From JAVBNC01 sp031551765 (GTDB lineage Bacteria > Desulfobacterota > Desulfovibrionia > Desulfovibrionales > Desulfovibrionaceae): a DNA stretch of 64,000 nt. Made by a program: the position numbers and the translations under genes. Under the pieces are notes generated by a model, which saw nothing but the letters and a program-made list of their open reading frames with translations, did not search any database and was not told the origin of the DNA. The DNA lies in contig JAVBNC010000056.1 in the NCBI GenBank assembly GCA_031551765.1, positions 1-64,000 on the forward strand, given 5' to 3'. Shown here piece after piece: positions 15,052 to 24,355 of the stretch (the first letter of the stretch is position 1; every line of letters begins with the position of its first letter).

Positions 15052-16173
15052 TTATTGTTGGACGTGGTCGTGGTCCGCATACGTGGCGGCGATTTCGATG
15101 AAGGACTCCTGCACGTCCAGAAAAGCCTGAACCACGTCAGGGTCAAAGTGCGTGCCGCTGCCCTTGCTGATAATGGACACGGCCTCTTCATGCGGAATGG
15201 GGTCCTTGTACGGCCGCTTGCTGATCAGCGCGTCGTACACGTCCACCAGGGCCATGAGCCGGGCGGAAACCGGAATGGCGTCCCCGGCTATGCCCTGGGG
15301 GTAACCGGAACCGTCCCATTTTTCGTGGTGGTAATAGGCGATGTCCCGGGCGGTGGTCAAAAAATTCTCTTTAGCGCCCAGGGTTTTTTCCGCGGCCAGA
15401 ATGGTGTCCCGGCCGTAGGTGGTGTGCTTTTTCATCTCCTCGAACTCTTCGGTGGTCAGACGGCCGGGTTTGAGCAGAATGCGGTCCGGCACCCCCACCT
15501 TGCCGATATCGTGCAGCGGCGCGGACTTGTAGATGAAGTCCACGGTCTTGGGGTCCAGGTGCGGCGCGAAACGGGGGTGCTGCTGCAGCTTGATGGCCAG
15601 CTCGCGGATATAATACTGGGTGCGGCGGATATGGTGGCCGGTTTCGTTGTCCCGGGTTTCCGCCAGCGAGGCCATGGCAATAATGATGGCGTCCTGCAGG
15701 GCCACCAGTTGCTTGGTGCGCTGCTCCACCTGCTTTTCCAGGTTTTCGTTCTGCCGTTCCAGGGAGCTGCGGGCGTGCCGGAGCGCGATATGGGTCTGCA
15801 CCCTGGCTTTCAGAATGGGCGGGTTGATGGGCTTGGTGATGTAGTCCACGGCGCCCAGTTCGAAGCCCCTGGTCTCGTCTTCATCCTGGGTTTTGGCGGT
15901 AAGAAAGATGACCGGAATATTGGCCGTGCTGGGGTTGGCTTTGAGTTCCTGGCAAACCTCATACCCGTCCATGCCCGGCATCATGATGTCCAGCAGGATC
16001 AGGTCCGGGTGGGGCTCGGCAAAGGCTATTTTCAGCGCCTTCTGGCCGTTGGTCGCCACTTTGTTCTTGTATTGGTCCCCAAGCAGGGCGCAGAGCAGAG
16101 TGATGTTGTCCGGGGTGTCATCGACAACCAAAATCGTTGACTTGGTCTCAAGCTGTTCCACAGGGGGCTCCAA
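15052..16173 (-). CDS. Response regulator with HD-GYP cyclic-di-GMP phosphodiesterase domain
   Basis: The 373-residue protein has an N-terminal receiver domain (I-L-V-V-D-D-T-P-D-N, phospho-acceptor Asp in D-L-I-L-L-D-I-M-M-P-G-M-D-G, Lys in F-L-T-A-K-T-Q). A short coiled-coil linker rich in Glu, Gln and Arg follows (L-E-R-Q-N-E-N-L-E-K-Q-V-E-Q). The HD-GYP domain has H-H-I-R-R-T-Q, H-D-I-G-K-V-G-V-P and H-H-E-K-W-D-G-S-G-Y-P-Q-G. HD-GYP proteins of this RpfG-like layout hydrolyse c-di-GMP when phosphorylated. The linked sensor kinase is not in the window. It is transcribed alone, ending at the shared terminator with cstA. Confidence 0.9.
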   Translation of the reverse strand: MEPPVEQLETKSTILVVDDTPDNITLLCALLGDQYKNKVATNGQKALKIAFAEPHPDLILLDIMMPGMDGYEVCQELKANPSTANIPVIFLTAKTQDEDETRGFELGAVDYITKPINPPILKARVQTHIALRHARSSLERQNENLEKQVEQRTKQLVALQDAIIIAMASLAETRDNETGHHIRRTQYYIRELAIKLQQHPRFAPHLDPKTVDFIYKSAPLHDIGKVGVPDRILLKPGRLTTEEFEEMKKHTTYGRDTILAAEKTLGAKENFLTTARDIAYYHHEKWDGSGYPQGIAGDAIPVSARLMALVDVYDALISKRPYKDPIPHEEAVSIISKGSGTHFDPDVVQAFLDVQESFIEIAATYADHDHVQQ

Positions 16174-16382
16174 AAATCACAAAATATTAAATGGATGCGT
16201 ACAAAAACCATGCTTGGTCCGCAAACAACGGACGCAGCAGAGCACAACGCTACCATAGCGCAGCAGTACTATAGGGACTGGCGGCTCCGTTGGCAATGCC
16301 CGGAAAAGAAAAAAGCGCTCTTTTCCTGGAACGCCATAACCTTAAAAAAAATTGAGGCGTTCCGGGGAAAGAACGTGCGCGC

Positions 16383-16754
16383 TTACCGTTCGGCTATGGC
16401 TTCCACTTCCACCAGCGCGTCTTTGGGCAGCCGGGCCACCTGCACGCAGCTGCGGGCGGGGCAGGGCTCGCCGAAGTATTCCGCGTAGATTTTGTTGAAG
16501 GCCGCGAAATTGTTCATATCGCTCAGAAACACGGTGGTCTTGAGCACTTTGGCCATGCTGCTTCCGCCGGCTTCCAGAATGGCTTTCAGGTTGTCGAGAG
16601 AAAGGCGGGACTGGGCTTCCAGACCGGCGGGCAGTTCGCCCTTGGCGTCCAGGCCGAGCTGGCCGGAGGTGAACATAAGGCTGCCCGCGCCGCGAGCCTG
16701 CACATAGGGGCCGATGGCCGCCGGGGCCTTGGGGGTGTTGATGACTTCAGCCAT
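16383..16754 (-). CDS. ridA: RidA-family reactive enamine/imine deaminase
   Basis: A protein of 123 residues, usual for RidA trimers that hydrolyse reactive 2-aminoacrylate-type enamines formed by PLP enzymes. Family blocks are N-T-P-K-A-P-A-A-I-G-P-Y, F-T-S-G-Q-L-G-L-D, L-K-A-I-L-E-A-G-G-S and the C-terminal R-S-C-V-Q-V-A-R-L-P-K-D-A-L-V-E-V-E-A-I-A, which includes the substrate-binding Arg and the Glu. AGGAGA precedes the ATG. It appears to be monocistronic; the 209-base spacer to the HD-GYP gene has no other gene. Confidence 0.92.
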   Translation of the reverse strand: MAEVINTPKAPAAIGPYVQARGAGSLMFTSGQLGLDAKGELPAGLEAQSRLSLDNLKAILEAGGSSMAKVLKTTVFLSDMNNFAAFNKIYAEYFGEPCPARSCVQVARLPKDALVEVEAIAER

Positions 16755-16927
16755 GTGTCTCTCCTTGATGTATAGGACGTAAATAATGGGTATTCAGCTA
16801 TACGCCTCCTGCCAGCAAAATCAAGGCGGCGCGTCTTAGACGGAACAGCGGACGCCGAAGCGGCGGCCGCCGGACCGCGCTTGCGGACCCGGTTTTTTTC
16901 CAGCATAAGCACGAACGGAGGCACACG

Positions 16928-17368
16928 ATGCTTACGGCGATACGCACCCACGAAATATGCGCGGCCCACCGGCTCTTCGGCCACCAGGGCTCTTGCGGGA
17001 GAATACACGGGCACAACTACGTGCTGGAAGTCGAAGTGGAACGCTGCAGCGGCGGCACGGACGAAACCACGGGCATGGTCATGGATTTTTCGGAAATCCG
17101 GGAACGCCTGTGCTCGTGGCTGGACCGCAACTGGGACCACAGGCTGCTGCTATGGGACAGGGACCCGCTGGCGAGCCTGGCGGGCCTTATTGAAGAGCAT
17201 GCCCCGGGCAGCGTGCTTGCCGTGCCTTTCAACCCCACGGCGGAAAATATGGCTCGGCATTTGTTGCACCAGGTTTTCCCGGCGCTGCTTGAAGGCACCG
17301 GGTGCCGTTCGCCCGGCCTTACCCTGCATGAAACCGGCAAGTGCAAAGTGCGGGTCCAGGGGGAATAG
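16928..17368 (+). CDS. queD: 6-carboxy-5,6,7,8-tetrahydropterin synthase (QueD)
   Basis: The 146-residue protein of the PTPS/QueD fold turns 7,8-dihydroneopterin triphosphate into 6-carboxytetrahydropterin, the second step of queuosine/preQ0 synthesis. A Zn-binding His lies in A-A-H-R-L, and C-G-R-I-H-G-H-N-Y has the catalytic Cys and two Zn-binding His (C-x3-H-x-H as in QueD). L-D-R-N-W-D-H-R-L-L-L carries the catalytic His/Asp pair. It is 2 bp upstream of queE, forming a two-gene operon. GGAGG lies before the ATG at 16928. Confidence 0.9.
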   Translation: MLTAIRTHEICAAHRLFGHQGSCGRIHGHNYVLEVEVERCSGGTDETTGMVMDFSEIRERLCSWLDRNWDHRLLLWDRDPLASLAGLIEEHAPGSVLAVPFNPTAENMARHLLHQVFPALLEGTGCRSPGLTLHETGKCKVRVQGE

Positions 17369-17370
17369 CC

Positions 17371-18072
17371 GTGTTCCTGATCAACGAAATCTTCACCAGC
17401 CTCCAGGGCGAAGGCGGTTTTGCCGGAACCCCCGCGCATTTCGTCCGCTTTCAGGGCTGCCCCCTGCGCTGCCATTTCTGCGATTCCCAATCCACCTGGG
17501 AAAGCCCTGGCCCCAACGCCCCGTGGACGCCGGAGGCCCTGCGGGACAAAATGCTCGCCTTGCGCGCGGAGTATCCCAACATCCGGCACCTTGTGCTGAC
17601 GGGCGGCGAACCGCTGTACAACAACGAGCGGCTTCCCGAGTTGCTCCGTTTCGCGCTTGGGGACATGGGGTGGCGCGTGCAGATCGAGACCAGCGGCACC
17701 TGCCTGTCCCCTGAAACCGCGCAAGAAATGCGTGAAGCGGAGCGGACGGGCGGCCTGTTCGTCACGCTCTCGCCCAAGGCCCCCCGGCCGGACGACGAAC
17801 GCTACCGCGAGGTGCGGGAAGAGCTGTTTCCCCTGCTGGGGGAGATCAAATTTCCCGTCGCGGGGGAACTGGACATTCTCCGGCGCATCCCGGACTTCCT
17901 GAAACGCCACGCCGTCGACATTGGAAACCGCAAGCCTGCGATCCGGCTCCAGCCCGTGGACTTCGGGGACGCCCGGCTGAACGCGGCCGCGAACAAACTG
18001 TGCGTTAACGCCGCAATGCAAAACGGCTGGCAGGTGTCGGTCCAGATGCATAAATTTCTGCGCATCCAGTAG
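17371..18072 (+). CDS. queE: 7-carboxy-7-deazaguanine synthase (QueE), radical SAM
   Basis: The 233-residue radical SAM enzyme converts 6-carboxytetrahydropterin to 7-carboxy-7-deazaguanine. F-T-S-L-Q-G-E-G-G-F-A-G-T-P leads into R-F-Q-G-C-P-L-R-C-H-F-C-D with C-x3-C-x2-C for the 4Fe-4S cluster. L-V-L-T-G-G-E-P-L is the SAM-binding GGE motif, and I-E-T-S-G-T and S-P-K-A follow. A GTG start at 17371, just after the queD stop, is chosen because AGGGGGAA precedes it and the family begins L-I-N-E-I-F; the frame is open further upstream inside queD. Later pathway genes (queC, queF, tgt) are not nearby. Confidence 0.92.
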   Translation: MFLINEIFTSLQGEGGFAGTPAHFVRFQGCPLRCHFCDSQSTWESPGPNAPWTPEALRDKMLALRAEYPNIRHLVLTGGEPLYNNERLPELLRFALGDMGWRVQIETSGTCLSPETAQEMREAERTGGLFVTLSPKAPRPDDERYREVREELFPLLGEIKFPVAGELDILRRIPDFLKRHAVDIGNRKPAIRLQPVDFGDARLNAAANKLCVNAAMQNGWQVSVQMHKFLRIQ

Positions 18073-18180
18073 ACGACGCCGTCACGGCCGGGCCTGCCGC
18101 GCGTCAACCTGGACCGGGCGCGGCTCTTTCCGTATAGTATATTGGTTGAATTGATGTCTGCCGTGTATCTGTGAGAAAGC

Positions 18181-19659
18181 ATGACCCAAAATACGCCCCA
18201 CACCACCGCCACGCGGGAAAAAAGCCGCGCCGCCATGAATTCCGTGGCGGCCGCCGTGCTGCTTACCGCGCTCAAGCTGGTGGTGGGCCTGGCAACCAAC
18301 AGCCTGGGCATACTCTCTGAAGCCGCCCACAGCGGCCTGGACCTGCTGGCCGCGGGCGTCACTTTCTGGGCCGTGCGCTACGCATCCCTGCCGCCCGACC
18401 CCGGCCACCCCTACGGCCACGGCAAGGCCGAAAACCTGGCCGCCCTGGTGGAAACCCTGCTCCTGCTGTTCACCTGCGCCTGGGTGGTGCACGAAGCCGT
18501 CGTCCGCCTGTTTTTCGAGCCGGTCCCGGTAAAGGCTTCGTTCTGGGCCTTTCTGGTCATGGCCGTTTCCATTGTGGTGGACTACTCCCGCTCGCGCATG
18601 CTGCTGCGCGTGGCCAAAGCGCACAACAGCCAGGCCCTGGAAGCCGACGCCCTGCACTTTTCCACGGACATCTGGTCTTCCGCCGTGGTCATCGTGGGTC
18701 TGGCCGCCCTGTACCTGGCCTCTCTCCTGGACCCGGCCTCCGCCTGGCGGCCCTGGCTGGAGCGGGCCGACTCCCTGGCCGCGCTTGGGGTCTGCGTGAT
18801 TATCGTACACGTCAGCCTCAAGCTGGGCCGCAAGGCCGTCAACGTGCTGCTGGACGCCGGGGACGCGGCGGCCATGGTCCGCATCCGGGCCGTGCTGGTC
18901 TCCCTGCCGGGCGTGCGTCAAGTGGAATCCCTGCGCCTGCGCCACGGCGGCCCCACGCTGTTCGTGGAAGCCGCCCTCAGCGTGGACGGCTCGCTGTCCC
19001 TTGAAGAAGCCCACGCCATCAGCGCCCGCGCCAAGCAGCTGATTGAGGAGCGGGAAAAGGACGCGGACGTTTCCGTGCACTGCCTGCCGCTCTCTTCCGA
19101 AAGCCCGGACCGGCTGGCCCTGGTGCGGCGCGCGGCGGCCGCCCACGGTTTTGCCGTGCATTCCGTGGAGATCATGGAACTGGAGGGCGCGGAACGCGGC
19201 CAGGCCCAACTGCTGCTGGAACTGCACGTGGAAATGCGGCCGGACCTGTCCCTGGGCGAGGGCCACCGGGCCGTCAGCGGCTTTGAAGAGGAGTTGCGCG
19301 GGAAATTCCCCCAGGCGGCCATTGTCACCCACCTGGAACCCCAGGAAGCCCTGGACCGCCCCAAGCTCTCCCCGCAGGAGGACAACGCCCGTATCGAGCG
19401 CGCGCTGCGAACCCTGCTGGCCGCGCACCCGGAAATCAGCGACTGCCACAACGTGCACGCCCGCACTTACGGCGGCGGCCTGTACGTGACCTTTCACTGC
19501 CGCATGCCGCAAAGCACCACCGTGGCCCAGGCCCACGCGGCCGCGTCCATGCTCCAGGCCATGCTGCACCGGGAATTGCCGGACCTGCACCGCGTGACCG
19601 TGCATATGGAGCCCCTGAAAACCGGCTCCACCCCGCCCCCTTCCGAGGCCAGACCATGA
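18181..19659 (+). CDS. Cation diffusion facilitator with three C-terminal regulatory repeats
   Basis: This 492-residue protein is much longer than a usual CDF exporter (about 300). The N-terminal membrane part has T-N-S-L-G-I-L-S-E-A-A-H-S-G-L-D in TM2 and E-A-D-A-L-H-F-S-T-D in TM5, two H-x3-D metal sites fitting Zn/Cd/Fe export. After the sixth helix come three similar ferredoxin-like ZT-dimer units (about 235-310, 330-400 and 415-490), each ending in V-x-V-H-C/M-x-P or similar. Three regulatory units instead of one are unusual and could sense metal. The stop overlaps lpxB by 4 bp (ATGA), so the two are co-expressed. Confidence 0.85.
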   Translation: MTQNTPHTTATREKSRAAMNSVAAAVLLTALKLVVGLATNSLGILSEAAHSGLDLLAAGVTFWAVRYASLPPDPGHPYGHGKAENLAALVETLLLLFTCAWVVHEAVVRLFFEPVPVKASFWAFLVMAVSIVVDYSRSRMLLRVAKAHNSQALEADALHFSTDIWSSAVVIVGLAALYLASLLDPASAWRPWLERADSLAALGVCVIIVHVSLKLGRKAVNVLLDAGDAAAMVRIRAVLVSLPGVRQVESLRLRHGGPTLFVEAALSVDGSLSLEEAHAISARAKQLIEEREKDADVSVHCLPLSSESPDRLALVRRAAAAHGFAVHSVEIMELEGAERGQAQLLLELHVEMRPDLSLGEGHRAVSGFEEELRGKFPQAAIVTHLEPQEALDRPKLSPQEDNARIERALRTLLAAHPEISDCHNVHARTYGGGLYVTFHCRMPQSTTVAQAHAAASMLQAMLHRELPDLHRVTVHMEPLKTGSTPPPSEARP

Positions 19660-20792
19660 GCGGCGCCCCCATCTGGATCAACAGCGGCGAAATTTCCGGC
19701 GACATGCACGCCGCCCACCTGGTGCGCGCCCTGCAGGCCCGCGACCCGCAACTCTCCTTTGTGGGCATGGGCGGCCCGGCCCTACGTTCCGTGCCCGGCT
19801 TCGAATCCCTTTTCCAGGTGGAAGAGCTGTCCATCATGGGCCTGACCGAGGTGCTGGGGCACCTGCCGCGCGTCCTCCGTCTGCTGGGGAGCATCAAGCG
19901 CGAGCTTCAAATGAGAAAGCCCAAGGCCCTGGTGGTCATCGACGCCCCGGATTTCCATTTCCGGGTCATCAAGGCCGCGCGCGCCCTGGGCATCCCTGTC
20001 TACTACTACATCAGCCCCAAGGTCTGGGCCTGGCGGCAGGGCCGCGCGCGTTTCATCCAGCGCCACGTACGCCGCCTGTTCAGCATTCTGCCCTTTGAGA
20101 CGGCCTTCTACCAGCGCTACGGCATGGCCGTGGACTACGTGGGCAACCCCCTGGTGGACCTGGTGGACTACCCTTCCCTGGCTTCCATCGAACCCGTGCC
20201 GGGCAAAATCGGTCTGCTCCCGGGCAGCCGGAAAAAGGAAATCAGCGCCCTGTTGCCGGAATTCGGCAAGGCCGCCGCCCTGATCCAGGCCCAGGTCCCG
20301 CAGACCGCGTTCCACATAGTACGCGCGCCGGGCTTCAGCGAGGACTACCTGCGCTCCCACTGGCCCGCGCAGGTGCCCGTGGTTATCGAGCCTCCGGAAA
20401 AGCGCTACGCTTTCATGCGTTCCTGCCAGATGCTCATTGCCGCTTCCGGCACAGCCATTCTGGAAGCCGCCCTGACCCGGACGCCCACCATCGTCACCTA
20501 CAAGGTGTCCCCGCTCAGTTTCGCCATCGGCAAGCTGGTGGTCAAAATTCCCTACGTCAGCCTGCCCAACCTGATCATGAACCGTCAGCTCTTCCCCGAA
20601 CTGCTACAGGAAGCCTGCGACGCCCCCAACCTGGCCGCGCACGCTCTGATCTGGCTGCAACCGGGTTCAGGCCACCCCGCGCCGCTGGAGCGCATCCGCC
20701 AAGAGTTGGAAGAGTTGTGCCGGGTCATGGGCGGCCCCGGAGCCGCCGACCGGGCCGCAGAGCTTATTCTCAAGGATTTGGCGGAGGGATAG
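19656..20792 (+). CDS. lpxB: Lipid-A-disaccharide synthase (LpxB)
   Basis: The 378-residue GT19 glycosyltransferase joins UDP-2,3-diacylglucosamine and lipid X into lipid A disaccharide at the inner membrane. Family blocks are S-G-E-I-S-G-D-M-H-A-A, E-L-S-I-M-G-L-T-E-V-L, V-V-I-D-A-P-D-F-H-F-R, Y-Y-Y-I-S-P-K-V-W-A-W-R-Q-G-R, the UDP site L-L-P-G-S-R-K-K-E-I and A-A-S-G-T-A-I-L-E. Length is normal. Its presence confirms a lipopolysaccharide-bearing outer membrane. It is translated from the ATGA overlap with the CDF gene. The usual lpxD/fabZ/lpxA neighbours are absent. Confidence 0.93.
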   Translation: MSGAPIWINSGEISGDMHAAHLVRALQARDPQLSFVGMGGPALRSVPGFESLFQVEELSIMGLTEVLGHLPRVLRLLGSIKRELQMRKPKALVVIDAPDFHFRVIKAARALGIPVYYYISPKVWAWRQGRARFIQRHVRRLFSILPFETAFYQRYGMAVDYVGNPLVDLVDYPSLASIEPVPGKIGLLPGSRKKEISALLPEFGKAAALIQAQVPQTAFHIVRAPGFSEDYLRSHWPAQVPVVIEPPEKRYAFMRSCQMLIAASGTAILEAALTRTPTIVTYKVSPLSFAIGKLVVKIPYVSLPNLIMNRQLFPELLQEACDAPNLAAHALIWLQPGSGHPAPLERIRQELEELCRVMGGPGAADRAAELILKDLAEG

Positions 20793-20793
20793 G

Positions 20794-20879
20794 GAATGCC
20801 TCCGGCGGCCAAAGAGGGCTCCGCCCTCTCTGGACTCATCCGCCAAGGGGCGCGCCCCTTGGAACCCATTCAGGGTGAC
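20794..20879 (+). repeat. 86-bp dispersed repeat, copy 1
   Basis: The segment beginning GAATGCCTCCGGCGGCCAAA and ending CATTCAGGGTGAC recurs at 51302-51387 with two differences. Each copy contains two internal palindromes (AGAGGGC...GCCCTCT and CCAAGGGGC-GC-GCCCCTTGG). It follows the lpxB stop and precedes the ribosomal-cluster terminator. Confidence 0.85.
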
Positions 20880-20929
20880 AGGGAGGCGGTGCACAATTTT
20901 TTCCTGATACTGGCATCAAAAAGAACGCA

Positions 20930-20971
20930 AATAAAAAGGACACCGCCTGAAACAGCAGTGTCCTTTTTATT
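20930..20971. terminator. Bidirectional terminator at the end of the alpha operon
   Basis: AATAAAAAGGACAC (20930-20943) pairs with its perfect complement (20958-20971). A and T tracts on both sides allow termination of rplQ (minus) and of lpxB read-through (plus). Confidence 0.9.
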
Positions 20972-20990
20972 CAATCTGTCAAAGCAGTGG

Positions 20991-21542
20991 CTATTCGCCG
21001 CCGATCTTGAGCTTTTTGGGGGCCGCGCTCTTGGGAGCCGCTTTGGGGGCTCTGGGAGCGGTGGCTTTGGGCGCTTTGGGCTTGGCCGCCTTGGGGGCCG
21101 CGCCTTCGGTTTTGGCTTTGGTGACGGCTTTGGCCTTGGGGGCCTTTTCCGCCGGGGCGGCCTTGGTTTCCGTCAGCACGGGCGCGCCGTGGGTCAGTTC
21201 AATGACGGCCATGGGGGCGTTGTCGCCGGGCCGGGGCTGGCTGAGCTTGACGATGCGGGTGAACCCGCCGGCCACGCCGGAAAACGCGGGCGCGACCTGG
21301 TCGAACAGGCGCTTCACCAGTTTGTGGCAGCCGAGGCGGCGATAGGCTTCGCGCCGGGCGTGCAGGTCGTTTTTGAGGCCCAGGGTGATCAGGGGCTCCA
21401 CGGTGCCGCGCAGCTCTTTGGCCTTGGCTTCGGTAGTAGTGATGCGGCCGTAGACGAGCAGAGCCTTAGCCATATTGCGGAACAGCGCAATGCGGTGGGC
21501 GGGCGTGCGGCCCAGCTTGCGCCCGGAGTTTTTATGCCTCAT
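20991..21542 (-). CDS. rplQ: 50S ribosomal protein L17 with Lys/Ala/Pro-rich tail
   Basis: The conserved L17 core is about 120 residues ([27 protein letters not shown]) and binds 23S rRNA near the tunnel exit. The remaining 60 or so residues are a low-complexity tail of K, A, P and T ([13 protein letters not shown] repeated in style), giving 183 residues against about 127 in Escherichia coli. The start overlaps the rpoA stop by 11 bases, the classic alpha-operon ending. The tail is likely disordered and may add rRNA contacts. Confidence 0.95.
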   Translation of the reverse strand: MRHKNSGRKLGRTPAHRIALFRNMAKALLVYGRITTTEAKAKELRGTVEPLITLGLKNDLHARREAYRRLGCHKLVKRLFDQVAPAFSGVAGGFTRIVKLSQPRPGDNAPMAVIELTHGAPVLTETKAAPAEKAPKAKAVTKAKTEGAAPKAAKPKAPKATAPRAPKAAPKSAAPKKLKIGGE

Positions 21543-22581
21543 TTTGCTGCTTCCCTTTCCATTCCTGGTATTTCTTCTCGAAATTGTCGATCTTCATACC
21601 AAAGTCGAGGTTCATTTCGCCCAGCACCTTGCGGATTTCGTCCAGCGACTTGCGGCCGAAATTCTTGGTTTTGAGCATTTCGCTTTCCGTTTTCTGCACC
21701 AGCTCGCCCACCAGATCAATGTTGGCGCTCTTCAAGCAGTTGGTGGCGCGCACGGAAAGCTCCAGTTCGTCAATGGACTTGAACACGCTTTCGTTCAGGT
21801 CACTGCGGCCGGAGTTGCCGCCGGAACTGCCGCCCGCGCTCTTTTCATCAAAGTTGATGAACACGGAGATCTGATCTTTCAGAATCTTGGCGCTGTAAGC
21901 GATGGCGTCTTCCGGGGTGACGGAGCCGTCGGTCCACACTTCCAGGATCAGCTTGTCATAGTTGGTCATCTGGCCGACGCGGGCCTGCTCCACCGAATAC
22001 GCGACCTTGCGGATGGGGGAGAAGCTGGCGTCCAGCGCGATAAGCCCTATTTCATCGGAAATGCCTTCGTGCATGTCCGCGGGCACGTAACCCTTGCCCA
22101 TACGCACTTCCATTTCCAGCGTAAGCTCTTTGTCTTCCGTCAGGGTGAACAGGTGCAGGTCGGGGTTCAGCACTTCCACGTGCTGGGTGCACTTGATGGC
22201 CCCCGCGTTCACCGGCCCCTTGCCCTTGGTGTCCAGGGTCAGGGTCTGGGGGGCGTCGCTGTTCATGGCCAGACGGATCTGCTTCAGGTTGAGCACGATA
22301 TTGGTCACGTCTTCCAGAACGCCCGGAATGGTGGTGAACTCATGCTGAACGCCGGAGATTTTCACCGCCACCAGAGCCGCGCCCTGCAAGGAGGACAAAA
22401 GCACCCGGCGCAAGGCGTTCCCCAGGGTCGTGGCATAGCCCCGTTCCAGGGGTTCGCACACGAACTTGCCGTACATGGTATCAACAGCGTCGCTGTCGCG
22501 AACTATCTGTTCAGGCTTGACCAGCTCAGACCAGTTACGGCTGTTGATCAGTCTGTCGCCTTGTTTAATGAGCATGCTCAT
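21532..22581 (-). CDS. rpoA: DNA-directed RNA polymerase subunit alpha
   Basis: The 349-residue protein has the N-terminal assembly domain ([19 protein letters not shown]). A Gly/Ser-rich linker (G-G-S-S-G-G-N-S-G) is longer than in Escherichia coli. The alpha-CTD has [12 protein letters not shown] and [11 protein letters not shown], which contact UP elements and activators. It lies between rpsD and rplQ in the alpha operon. A second Met two residues in (M-L-I-K-Q-G) is an equally possible start. Confidence 0.97.
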   Translation of the reverse strand: MSMLIKQGDRLINSRNWSELVKPEQIVRDSDAVDTMYGKFVCEPLERGYATTLGNALRRVLLSSLQGAALVAVKISGVQHEFTTIPGVLEDVTNIVLNLKQIRLAMNSDAPQTLTLDTKGKGPVNAGAIKCTQHVEVLNPDLHLFTLTEDKELTLEMEVRMGKGYVPADMHEGISDEIGLIALDASFSPIRKVAYSVEQARVGQMTNYDKLILEVWTDGSVTPEDAIAYSAKILKDQISVFINFDEKSAGGSSGGNSGRSDLNESVFKSIDELELSVRATNCLKSANIDLVGELVQKTESEMLKTKNFGRKSLDEIRKVLGEMNLDFGMKIDNFEKKYQEWKGKQQNEA

Positions 22582-22587
22582 ACCCGC

Positions 22588-23214
22588 TTATTTGGAGTAA
22601 AGCTCGACAATCAGATTTTCATTGATGGGCGTCTGAATGTCCTCGCGTTGCGGCAGGGCCTTAACCGTGCCCTTGAAGGCGGCGCCGTCGGTTTCGAGCC
22701 AACCGGGGCAGCCGCGGCGGGCAATGACGGACTGGACTTCCATAAGCACCGGCACTTTGCGGTACTTTTCCGGCACCATGATCACGTCGCCCACTTTCAC
22801 CTGCTGAGAGGGAATGTTGGCTTTGCGGCCGTTCAGCGTGAACAGGCCATGGCGCACCAACTGGCGGGCCTGCTGCCGGGAAGAGGCGAAGCCCATGCTG
22901 TAGACCACGCTGTCCAGGCGGCGCTCAAGGGAAATGAGCAGATTGGAGCCGGTCACGCCTTTGGCCATTTCCGCTTTCGCGAAATAGTTGCGGAACTGGT
23001 CTTCCAGAATGCCGTAAATACGGCGGACTTTCTGCTTTTCCCGCAGCTGCACCGCGTAGTCGGAATTCTTCTTGCGGGCGCGGCCGTGCTGGCCGGGCGC
23101 ATAGGGGCGCAGCTCAAAGGCGCACTTCTTCCCAAAGCAGCGGTCGCCTTTCAGGAACAGCTTGCTGCCTTCACGGCGGCAAAGGCGGCACTTGGATTCA
23201 TTGTATTTAGCCAC
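22588..23214 (-). CDS. rpsD: 30S ribosomal protein S4 (zinc-binding form)
   Basis: A protein of 208 residues. The N-terminus has four Cys (C-R-L-C-R-R-E and R-C-F-G-K-K-C), the C+ zinc-binding version of S4. The S4 RNA-binding domain is [27 protein letters not shown]. S4 nucleates 30S assembly on the 5' domain of 16S rRNA and often represses its own operon. Confidence 0.97.
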   Translation of the reverse strand: MAKYNESKCRLCRREGSKLFLKGDRCFGKKCAFELRPYAPGQHGRARKKNSDYAVQLREKQKVRRIYGILEDQFRNYFAKAEMAKGVTGSNLLISLERRLDSVVYSMGFASSRQQARQLVRHGLFTLNGRKANIPSQQVKVGDVIMVPEKYRKVPVLMEVQSVIARRGCPGWLETDGAAFKGTVKALPQREDIQTPINENLIVELYSK

Positions 23215-23230
23215 GGTTCATGCTCCTGCG

Positions 23231-23620
23231 CTACACGCGGCGCCGCTTGGGAGGCCGGCAGCCGTTATGGGGAATGGGAGTGATGTCCCGGATGAAAGCC
23301 ACTTTGAACCCGGCGTTGTTGATAGCGCGCATGGCGGATTCACGCCCGGTTCCGGGGCCCTGCACATAAATGCCTACGGTGCGCATGCCGTTGTCCTGCG
23401 CGCGGCGGGCGGCCTGTTCCGCCGCCACCTGCGCCGCAAAGGGCGTGGACTTGCGCGAACCCTTGAACCCGGCCTGACCGGCGCTGGCCCAACTGACGGC
23501 ATTGCCGCGGGTGTCCGTAAAAGTGATGATGGTATTGTTGAAAGAAGCCTGAATATGGGCCAGGCCCACAGGGATATTCTTTCTCTCTTTCTTTTTGACC
23601 GTACGCTTGGCTTTAGCCAT
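23231..23620 (-). CDS. rpsK: 30S ribosomal protein S11
   Basis: A protein of 129 residues, the same length as in Escherichia coli. Conserved blocks are [35 protein letters not shown] and the C-terminal [13 protein letters not shown]. It forms the 30S platform near the mRNA exit and contacts S18 and S7. It lies 16 bp before rpsD. Confidence 0.97.
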   Translation of the reverse strand: MAKAKRTVKKKERKNIPVGLAHIQASFNNTIITFTDTRGNAVSWASAGQAGFKGSRKSTPFAAQVAAEQAARRAQDNGMRTVGIYVQGPGTGRESAMRAINNAGFKVAFIRDITPIPHNGCRPPKRRRV

Positions 23621-23706
23621 GACTGCACTCTCAATTCGTTGGGTTCAGGTTCTCACGCCTATCCCGCGTCCCGCGATGCCGCAAGACGCGGCCCTGGGCG
23701 GGAAGC

Positions 23707-24075
23707 CTATTTCTTCTTGGGCGCGGCGCCGCGGCGCGGGCCCTTACGGGTGCGGGCGTTGGTATGGGTGCGCTGGCCCCGGCAGGGCAGGCCCCTTCTG
23801 TGACGCAGGCCGCGGTAGCAGCCGATATCCATCAGCCGCTTGATGCTGCTGGATATTTCACGCCGCAGGTCGCCTTCCACCTTGTGGTTCTGCTCAAGTT
23901 CCTTACGGATCTCGTTAATCTCGTCAGCGGAAAGGTCGTCAATGCCCCGGGTCCAGTCGACGCCGGTGGTATCGAGAATTTTCAACGCGGTGGCGCGGCC
24001 GATGCCGTAAATATAGGTCAGGGCTATGTCCGCGCGCTTGCCTCTGGGCAAATCAACTCCAGCTATTCTGGCCAC
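23707..24075 (-). CDS. rpsM: 30S ribosomal protein S13
   Basis: A protein of 122 residues starting [10 protein letters not shown]. It has [10 protein letters not shown], a helix-two-turn-helix, and the basic end [15 protein letters not shown] that reaches the A and P site tRNAs. Its C-terminal A-A-P-K-K-K is usual. An 86-base spacer to rpsK is larger than elsewhere in the cluster but shows no gene. Confidence 0.97.
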   Translation of the reverse strand: MARIAGVDLPRGKRADIALTYIYGIGRATALKILDTTGVDWTRGIDDLSADEINEIRKELEQNHKVEGDLRREISSSIKRLMDIGCYRGLRHRRGLPCRGQRTHTNARTRKGPRRGAAPKKK

Positions 24076-24093
24076 TTGAAACTCCTGCTTCGC

Positions 24094-24207
24094 TTAGCCC
24101 TGGCGCTGTTTATGCCGGGGGTTGTCGCAGATTACCCGCAAAACGCCGCAGCGGCGAATCACTTTGCACTTGGGGCACAATTTTTTTACGGAAGGCCTGA
24201 CTTTCAT
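24094..24207 (-). CDS. rpmJ: 50S ribosomal protein L36 (zinc-binding form)
   Basis: A protein of 37 residues, [14 protein letters not shown] followed by [20 protein letters not shown]. The C-x2-C...C...H zinc ribbon is intact (C+ form). The frame is open well upstream, but only this ATG at 24207 gives the canonical protein. Position between map and rpsM is conserved; infA, often found just before it, is absent. Confidence 0.95.
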   Translation of the reverse strand: MKVRPSVKKLCPKCKVIRRCGVLRVICDNPRHKQRQG

Positions 24208-24355
24208 GGTCACTCCATATCCGGCAAAACCGGATCTCACTACAGAATTCCACAGCCCTTGCGGGCTCCCGCCGGCCTTGCCGTCAGGGGACAAAACTTG
24301 AACAAAAGGCAATAGCACCGGGAAAAATCCCCGTCAAGCCCAAAAATACTAACCG

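Noticed and set aside
16174..16382. Possible small gene between HD-GYP and ridA
   Set aside because: Only short frames without ribosome site; nothing beyond promoter sequence expected.
23621..23706. Possible extra gene between rpsK and rpsM
   Set aside because: Eighty-six bases with no start and ribosome site; read as spacer.
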